Positions 57,867 through 64,000 of a DNA stretch of 64,000 bases are shown here, piece by piece. The DNA lies in the NCBI GenBank assembly GCA_905250125.1, contig CAJNOL010000428.1, positions 62,001-126,000 on the forward strand, read 5' to 3'. This DNA comes from Rotaria sordida (Eukaryota > Rotifera > Eurotatoria > Philodinida > Philodinidae). Positions within the stretch are counted from its first letter, which is position 1; every line of letters begins with the position of its first letter. The notes under the pieces were generated by a model. It was given only the letters and a program-made list of their open reading frames with translations, was not told the DNA's origin and did not search any database. Made by a program: the position numbers and the translations under genes.

Positions 57867-60800
57867 TTAATCCCAATTTTCATTAGTCGCACCAGCAGAA
57901 ACTGTACCACCAGTAGGAGCACTTGCTTGATTTCGACTACCAAAACTATTATGTCCAGATCTCATCTAAAATAGAAAAAGAACGAAAAATTTAATGATTA
58001 AAATAAAATCAACACATACATCAGTAGTTCGTGAACCATGACCATCATTATAAAATCCAACATTACCATCATCAGCATATTTTTTAAGAAATTCAGGTAC
58101 TGCTTGACCAGCCTAATCAAATAAAAGAATTCAAAAAGAAATCTTCAATGCAAAAAAACTACATACTTCACTTAATTTTAATATAAGTTCAGGAGCAATT
58201 TTTCGATCAGAATCTCGATCTGGATCAAAAAATGATATTGATTTACCCAAATGACCAGCACGACCTAGAGAAAAGAAAAAAAAACAAACGTTCATGAAAT
58301 TTTGTTTTTTTTTGTCGAATTAATTCTACCTGTTCGACCAATACGATGAATATAAAAATCACTTGTATCTGGTAAATCATAATTAACAACATAACCAATT
58401 AAAGGAAAATCTAAACCACGAGCAGCAACTGATGTTGCAACAAGTATTGGACATTTTCCACTTGTAAATTGTTGTACAGCTTCATTTCGTTGTCTTTGTG
58501 TTCGATCACCATGCATTGTTGTACTCATAAATTGTTTTTGTGAAAGTAATGCAGCTATATAATCAGCTGATCGTTTTGTTTCAACAAATATTAAACAACG
58601 TTCAGATTCTAAATGAAAAAAAACAAAAATAATGTTTGTTTTTTTGTTGTCTTATTTTCTCCTACTAAGATTTTGTTCGAGTAATTGAAAAAGACGATCT
58701 TTTTTTTTTGGTTGTGGCACTTCTTCAATTGTTTGTGCTATATCTTCATTAGCACCACCAGGTATACCAACAGCAAGAAAAACATAATTGTCACGTAGAA
58801 AATGTTTAGCTAATTGTTGTACTTCTTTTGGAAATGTTGCAGAAAACATTGATGTAAAACGTTCATCTTTTTGTGGTAAACCAAGATCTTCTAATTTACG
58901 TATATCAGGTTCAAAACCTGTATCTAACATTCTTTAAGAAAAAAAAAACCAAGACAGATTAGATTCAATGCAATAGTTTTTTGTTTTTTTACATACCGAT
59001 CGGCTTCATCGAGAACAAAATATTTAACTTTTTTTAATGAGACCTTGATAGAAAAAAAGAAATTTTTTTTGTTCTTATTTTTACATATAAAAATTAAATT
59101 AAATTTTACTCGGCCTTTTTCAACCATATCTTTGAGACGACCGGTAGTAGCTGAGAGAATATGACAACCTTCTCGGAGACGATCCGATACAGCAAACATG
59201 TCATGACCACCAACAGCAGAACCTTTGGATAGAAAAAAAAATTTTTTTAATGTGTTTGAGTTTTTTTTAAAACATAACATACAAGGTAATACAGCAGTTT
59301 GAAATGCAAATTTTCTTGCTTCACGTTCAGTTTGTAAAGCAAGTTCACGTGTAGGTGAAACAATAAGACAAAGTGGTGATGGTGGATGATAGCTTTCAGA
59401 TAATTCATCCACATGATATTCAAGTAAATTTGAAATAATTGGTAAGAGAAAAGCAGCCTAAATATATTATTTGATTAACAATTAATATTAATAAAGCAAA
59501 AAAAAATCTGAAACTTACTGTTTTACCAGATCCAGTTTGAGCACAAGCCATTATATCATCTTGTTGTCGTATACAAGGTATTGTATAACGTTGAATAGCT
59601 GTTGGTTCTTCAAAATTAGCACGACGAATATTTGATAAAATTTGTGTAGCAAGATTAGCTTCTTCATATAATTCAATTGGTTTTACTTTGTCTTAAAAAA
59701 AAAAATTATAAAATTAAATATAAAAAATAAAGAATATTTAATTACCTGAAGGTGTACATTTAACATGTGTTTGGTGATATTTTCCAAAGTTTTCACCCCT
59801 GGTAACTGCTTCACCAAATATACCATCTTCAGTAGTTGGTGGAGGTGGTGGAACATAACGTTCATTTGGTTGATTACCAGTACGACCACCAGCTATTAAA
59901 AAAAAGAATTATTACAATTATTGTTCTATCTTATACGTATATACTTACGTTGATCAAAAATATCATCAGATGCCTAAATGAATTAATGCGTTTTTTTTTG
60001 TGTTATTTTCAGAATAAATATTAACTTACTCGATTATTATTTCTCCGACCACCAGAACTACCGAAACTATTACCACCACCATCTAAAGGACATTACAAAA
60101 AATAAATAGATAAATAAAGAATTCAAAAATATAAAAAAGTGAGTTATACCACGAGGTTTTCTTTCTTCAGGACATTCACGAGATTGATGACCAGGTTTAT
60201 TGCTAAAAAAACAAAAAAAATAAATTAACAACTGTAATAAATATACAATTGGCAAATAAAACATACCAATTGTAACAATCTAAATAAAAAAAAAGCAAAT
60301 AAAATTAAATATATTATTTAAATAAAATCAATACTCACTGCCGCCACCACCGCCACGACCATCTATACAATAAAGAAAATCAAAATTTTCATATTCATCT
60401 AAATTTCTCTTACCACGATCACCTGAACTGAATCCTCCTCCACCACCACCTCGACCCCCTTTACAACATAATTTGTATATGTATATTAAATAAAGAATTG
60501 TTTTTTTTTTGTTTACCTCGAAATCCACTACCACCATTATTAAAGCCACCACGCATTGTTGAATTAACAAATGTTGTACTTCTACTATTAGATTCTTCAG
60601 AATCATTACTATTAGCCGTTTTATTTCCTCCACCACCTCGCCAACCACTAAAACTTGTTTTTGTATCATTATTATCATTTTCATATTGATTTCTCGAATT
60701 ACGGAATGTTACAGACATCGATGAACTTCCATCGTTTGCCGATGATGTGAAAGCAATGTTACGATCGTTACCATTTGAATTAAATCCACCACGAATGTTG

Positions 60801-61563
60801 CCACCTGAGTTAAATCCACCACGATCACTGCTACCACCTGAGTTAAATCCACCACGATCACTGCTACCACCTGAGTTAAATCCACCACGATTGTTGCCAA
60901 AATTGAAACCACCACGGTTTCCACCACCGCTGCCGCCACGATTTTCTTTTCGTGGTTCAGAACATTCTCGACTCAAATGACCAGCCTTATTACAATTATA
61001 GCATGCTTGAAAATAAAACCAAAAAAGCGATTTCAATTAATACTTCATAATTGTTTAGATATCTAAACTATACGCTTACTTCGAGAATTACCATCATTAT
61101 TCGATCCAAATGTTCCACCACGTCCACCTTGAATTAAAAGAAGAAAATTTTTATTTTATAAATGTAAAAATTTCATTGGATAGTAATTACCACTAAAACC
61201 ACCACTACTTCGTGAACCAAAACCTCCACTACTATTTGGATTATTATTTTCATCATTATTATAATTATTACGAAAACTACTTGAACTTTCTCTTGTATTA
61301 CTATTCCATTTTGAAACTGATGGTGGTTCTAAAAAAATCCTATCATCCATAAAAAAAAAAGTAAATAAATGTTTAATTTTTACCATCATTATTTGTTTCC
61401 GGTCGTGCTTTTCCACGTCCAATACCTAAACGTGCCGTTCCTGTTGATGTCGTTTGCTACATACATAATAAATTCCAACAATTTTTATTATCCCTTTCAT
61501 ATAAAAACTAACTTGTTCAGATGTTTTAGATGCTTGTGCATCGTCCCATGATTCTTCTGTCAT
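57867..61563 (-). CDS. DDX4: Vasa/DDX4-type DEAD-box RNA helicase with two zinc knuckles
   Basis: Germline ATP-dependent RNA helicase. Starts MTEESWDD at 61563 and ends in NENWD at 57867, over about 15 small exons. N-terminus: Gly/Asn/Ser-rich with repeated RGGFNSGG units and two CCHC zinc knuckles (CYNCNKAGHLSREC and CYNCNKPGHQSREC, the latter split by an intron near 60200-60280). The core has the Q motif (FEEPTAIQRYTIP), AQTGSGKT, PTRELALQ, VLDEADRMLD, MFSATFP, ARGLDFP and HRIGRTGR. The acidic C-terminus with a Trp is typical of Vasa. Motif Ib reads SATTGRL where the family has ATPGRL. Zinc knuckles plus RGG repeats separate it from PL10/DDX3. About 800 residues, apparently intact. Confidence 0.93.
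60740..60925 (-). repeat. In-frame RGGFNSGG tandem repeat in the Vasa gene
   Basis: Four to five tandem copies of a 30-nt-scale unit encoding SSDRGGFNSGG lie within the N-terminal exon. Two consecutive copies are nearly identical in DNA, indicating recent expansion by slippage or unequal exchange. RGG motifs are arginine-methylation and RNA-binding sites in Vasa proteins. Confidence 0.8.
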
Positions 61564-61844
61564 GATCCAGAGATGCTTTGATTTTATGAGTAAATTCACA
61601 AAAAAAAAACCAACCAACCCACTGCTATCTAGAATCAATCAAAATGATATTAAAACAAAAATCATATGTATTGATTTGTGTTTTTTTTTCTTTATTATTC
61701 TTCTTCTTATTTTTTGAATGTTCTTTTTAAAAAAAAACATACAAACAACGAAAGGACAACATAACGGAAAAAGAAAAAAAACAATGCTTCTTGTCGTTGT
61801 TGTTGTTTTTTTTTGACTTGAATTTTTTTTAAAATTCTAATTGT

Positions 61845-62372
61845 TTATTTCTTTTTTCCAGCTGGTGCTGCTGCTTTAGCAAAAATATTAAATTTATTTG
61901 CAATACGTTGAGATTTAGCAACAAATTTTCGTCGTTTAACTTTTTTTGTTTTAGATGATAATTGTACTTTATTCTTCTTTTTCAAACGATTATATTCATG
62001 ATTTAATATACGACTATATGCTTGTTTAGCATGTAATAATTTAAAACGATCTAAATCTGTCATTTTTGAACGTAAATGTTTTGCTTGCATTTTTTTAAAC
62101 CAACGTGTTTCTTGCCATTTTTTATTAATATCATCTTTATCCCAAAGTGTTTTAACTGTTTTTGAACGAGCTCCAGGTAAAAGTTTGAGTACATATTTTG
62201 TTAAATGTAATGATTTAATATTTAATGCTTGACGACGTACATGTGATGATGGACCATCGACAAGTACACGTGTCTGATCAATAACATTTGTAATACAACA
62301 AATTTTACCCTTATTTGGACCATAAGCAACGTAAGCTACACGGCCAACTTGAACTAAACGATCGTAGGGCAT
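61845..62372 (-). CDS. RPL14: 60S ribosomal protein L14 (eL14)
   Basis: Cytosolic large-subunit protein, single exon, 175 residues, complete. Starts MPYDRLVQVGRVAYVAYGP, then GKICCITNVIDQTRVLVDGP, VRRQALNIKSLHLT, WDKDDINKKWQETRWFKKM and MTDLDRFKLLHAKQ, in the order of eL14. The C-terminal tail is short and lysine-rich, ending AAAPAGKKK, without the long alanine/lysine repeat of the vertebrate protein. The lack of introns is common for highly expressed ribosomal genes in compact genomes. It lies about 280 bp upstream-to-downstream from Vasa on the same strand. Confidence 0.95.
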   Translation of the reverse strand: MPYDRLVQVGRVAYVAYGPNKGKICCITNVIDQTRVLVDGPSSHVRRQALNIKSLHLTKYVLKLLPGARSKTVKTLWDKDDINKKWQETRWFKKMQAKHLRSKMTDLDRFKLLHAKQAYSRILNHEYNRLKKKNKVQLSSKTKKVKRRKFVAKSQRIANKFNIFAKAAAPAGKKK

Positions 62373-64000
62373 GATGAATTAGATATCTTCTTGATATTCT
62401 TTTTTTTTCTTTTTTAGTCTAAAACGGATTAAGAAAAAAAATTCCGATTAGTATATTTATTCAAAAAGAATCATTAAAAACGAAGACGTTAAAAAGAATA
62501 CCCAGTTTGTATTTTTTTTCTCTTTGCATAGCTCAAATTGGTAAATAAACAATTATTTCATTGGATACGATGGGGAAGGTTTGTTTCTAATGTTGCTATA
62601 TGAATACGCAAGAAAATTAAATTGAAATTAAAAATAAGTGAAGATTTTTATTTCAAGAATATATTTTAATACTACATGAATATTATACAAATGCATTACT
62701 GAATTACTATGACACACCAACAATTGATTAACATCAATGGTGGAAAGAACGAATCAGATTTACTTCATAGTTATTAATATTTTTAATATCAAATACAACA
62801 AGCAATCGCAGAGTACTCAAGGTACTAACGATCTTGAAAAAAATAATTTATCTTTTCTTTGCTGGGAAAATATAGAGATAAACTGTGTATTGGTACTTTG
62901 TTTGTGCTTGAAGAAGTTAATATTAACAGTACTTTTTTTTTAATGAGAATCAAAAATAAGATGCTTTTTGCGCATTGTGTTGATATTGACACAGTGTACG
63001 TGTGCAGCACTTTCTTTTTTGAAGCAGACTATGGGAAAGTGTAAAATGAAGAATTTGTAAAAATTATATATTAAAGAAAAATTCATCTGCTTTTTTTTCA
63101 TTTAATAAAAAGTACCTATTAATAATAAAAAAGAAGCCAGAAGCATAAAAAAACACATTTTTTTCCTGATGCAATCAAAGAGAGATTAGGAGATAGAAAA
63201 AAAAAACATCAGAATAAGTGAAATGAGTATTGTTTTTTGGTAAAAAAAAATGTATACGATCATCTGGAAAACAAAAGATTATTTTATTCAGGTAAGTGTG
63301 TTATGGACACTCTGCTCAGTAGCGGATGTAAGATTTCAATAGGTGCAACTTTTCAATGAAAAACTATTGATCTCGGTCAAAAACATGTTTTGAATTTTCA
63401 TTATAGACAGTATCAGTTCGTTTTTTTGAGATTTTGCTGTTGGGAAAAGCCAGAAAATGTTTTTTGGTAGAGAAGGCATTGCTCTCAATTTTTCTCTGTA
63501 AATCCAGCACTAATTCTACCTTTTTGAGCAAAATGTAAAACACTCTGTATATTCAAAGCAATAGATGTTCTATAATTTTTGCTTCTATTTGGCACATTTG
63601 TCATTAGAAATACTGCTAGGAAAACATAGCAAAAGTAGAAATAAACCATGCATTGCTACTTTGCTTCAAATTCGCGTCAAAAATTTCAGGAAGTTTCACA
63701 CCTAGTTTTTTTTTCGCCAATGTCTGGCACCTTTTGTGTAAATGAACAAATGAACGATCAAGATTTTAACTATTTATTGGCTACTGTCAAAAAAAAGTTA
63801 ATGTACAGTTAAATAGTTTTAGTTGTATGTATGTAAACGAGATCAAGCAAATAGGAAGCTGCGGATTCGGATCCGATTCTACATTTTTTATTTTTTTTCG
63901 GATCCAGGTCCATGTTTTCTTGGACTCGGATCCGGCCGATCAAAATTGTTGGAGTCGGACCTAATTAATTGGTATTTTGTGAATAGAATCCATGGGTAAT
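62373..64000. other. Terminal gene-free region
   Basis: About 1.6 kb. Short overlapping open frames at 62737-63044 on both strands have no domain. GC content rises in the last 150 bp, where a GGATCC-rich patch lies (described separately). No gene is supported; the next gene is probably outside the window. Confidence 0.5.
63860..63965. repeat. GGATCC-rich degenerate repeat patch
   Basis: Within about 100 bp there are three copies of TCGGATCC (in TTCGGATCCGAT, TTCGGATCCAGG and CTCGGATCCGGC) and related CGGATTC and CGGACC pieces. The composition is unlike the AT-rich surroundings. Probably a fragment of a dispersed repeat. Confidence 0.5.

Overview
The window is AT-rich eukaryotic nuclear DNA from an animal. 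Genes are built from exons joined by very short GT-AG introns (mostly 45-110 bp). The proteins are metazoan: a Vasa-type germline helicase, a class III myosin, tetraspanins, Ig-domain proteins, a homeodomain protein, a kringle protein and selenocysteine-specific EEFSEC. Gene density, tiny introns, AT bias and pyrimidine-rich AG sites right before several start codons fit a bdelloid rotifer best; that is inference, not proof.

Layout. 15-6845: EEFSEC (-), PRPF38B (-) and a small mitochondrial membrane protein resembling COX8 (+). 7074-13663: PDPR (+), whose long introns carry inverted repeats. 13875-21314: a PRCP-like S28 serine peptidase, LYRM4/ISD11, mitochondrial ribosomal protein L33 and the Golgi SNARE GOSR1, all on the minus strand. 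21808-22488: a small secreted kringle protein (+). 23950-39089: a surface-protein block on the minus strand that reads, in transcription order, tetraspanin, Ig, tetraspanin, Ig. It contains a decayed DNA transposon of about 3.3 kb, and an intronless DUF4385 gene sits antisense inside an Ig-gene intron. 39090-43162: a 4-kb gene-free stretch with a near-perfect 956-bp palindromic element flanked by TA. 43163-46071: WDR86 (+) facing an unrecognised two-TM PY-motif protein (-). 47627-53857: class III myosin (kinase-motor-IQ). 54459-55231: a divergent homeodomain protein. 57867-61563: Vasa/DDX4. 61845-62372: RPL14. The rest is gene-free.

Functions. Mitochondrial functions recur (PDPR, LYRM4, MRPL33, the COX8-like protein) but on different strands with separate promoters, so no co-regulation is implied. 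The tetraspanin/Ig block is the only plausible functional cluster, because tetraspanins commonly form membrane complexes with Ig-superfamily proteins.

The most unusual feature is structural. Nearly every intron here that is much longer than about 100 bp (in PDPR three times, in LYRM4, in tetraspanin A, in MYO3), and several intergenic gaps, contain a long inverted repeat of 0.35-1 kb. The arms range from near-identical to badly decayed. They look like successive cohorts of palindromic non-autonomous DNA elements, and those inside introns would fold into long hairpins in the pre-mRNA. All exon boundaries were read by eye from splice consensus and frame; no alignment or expression data were available.
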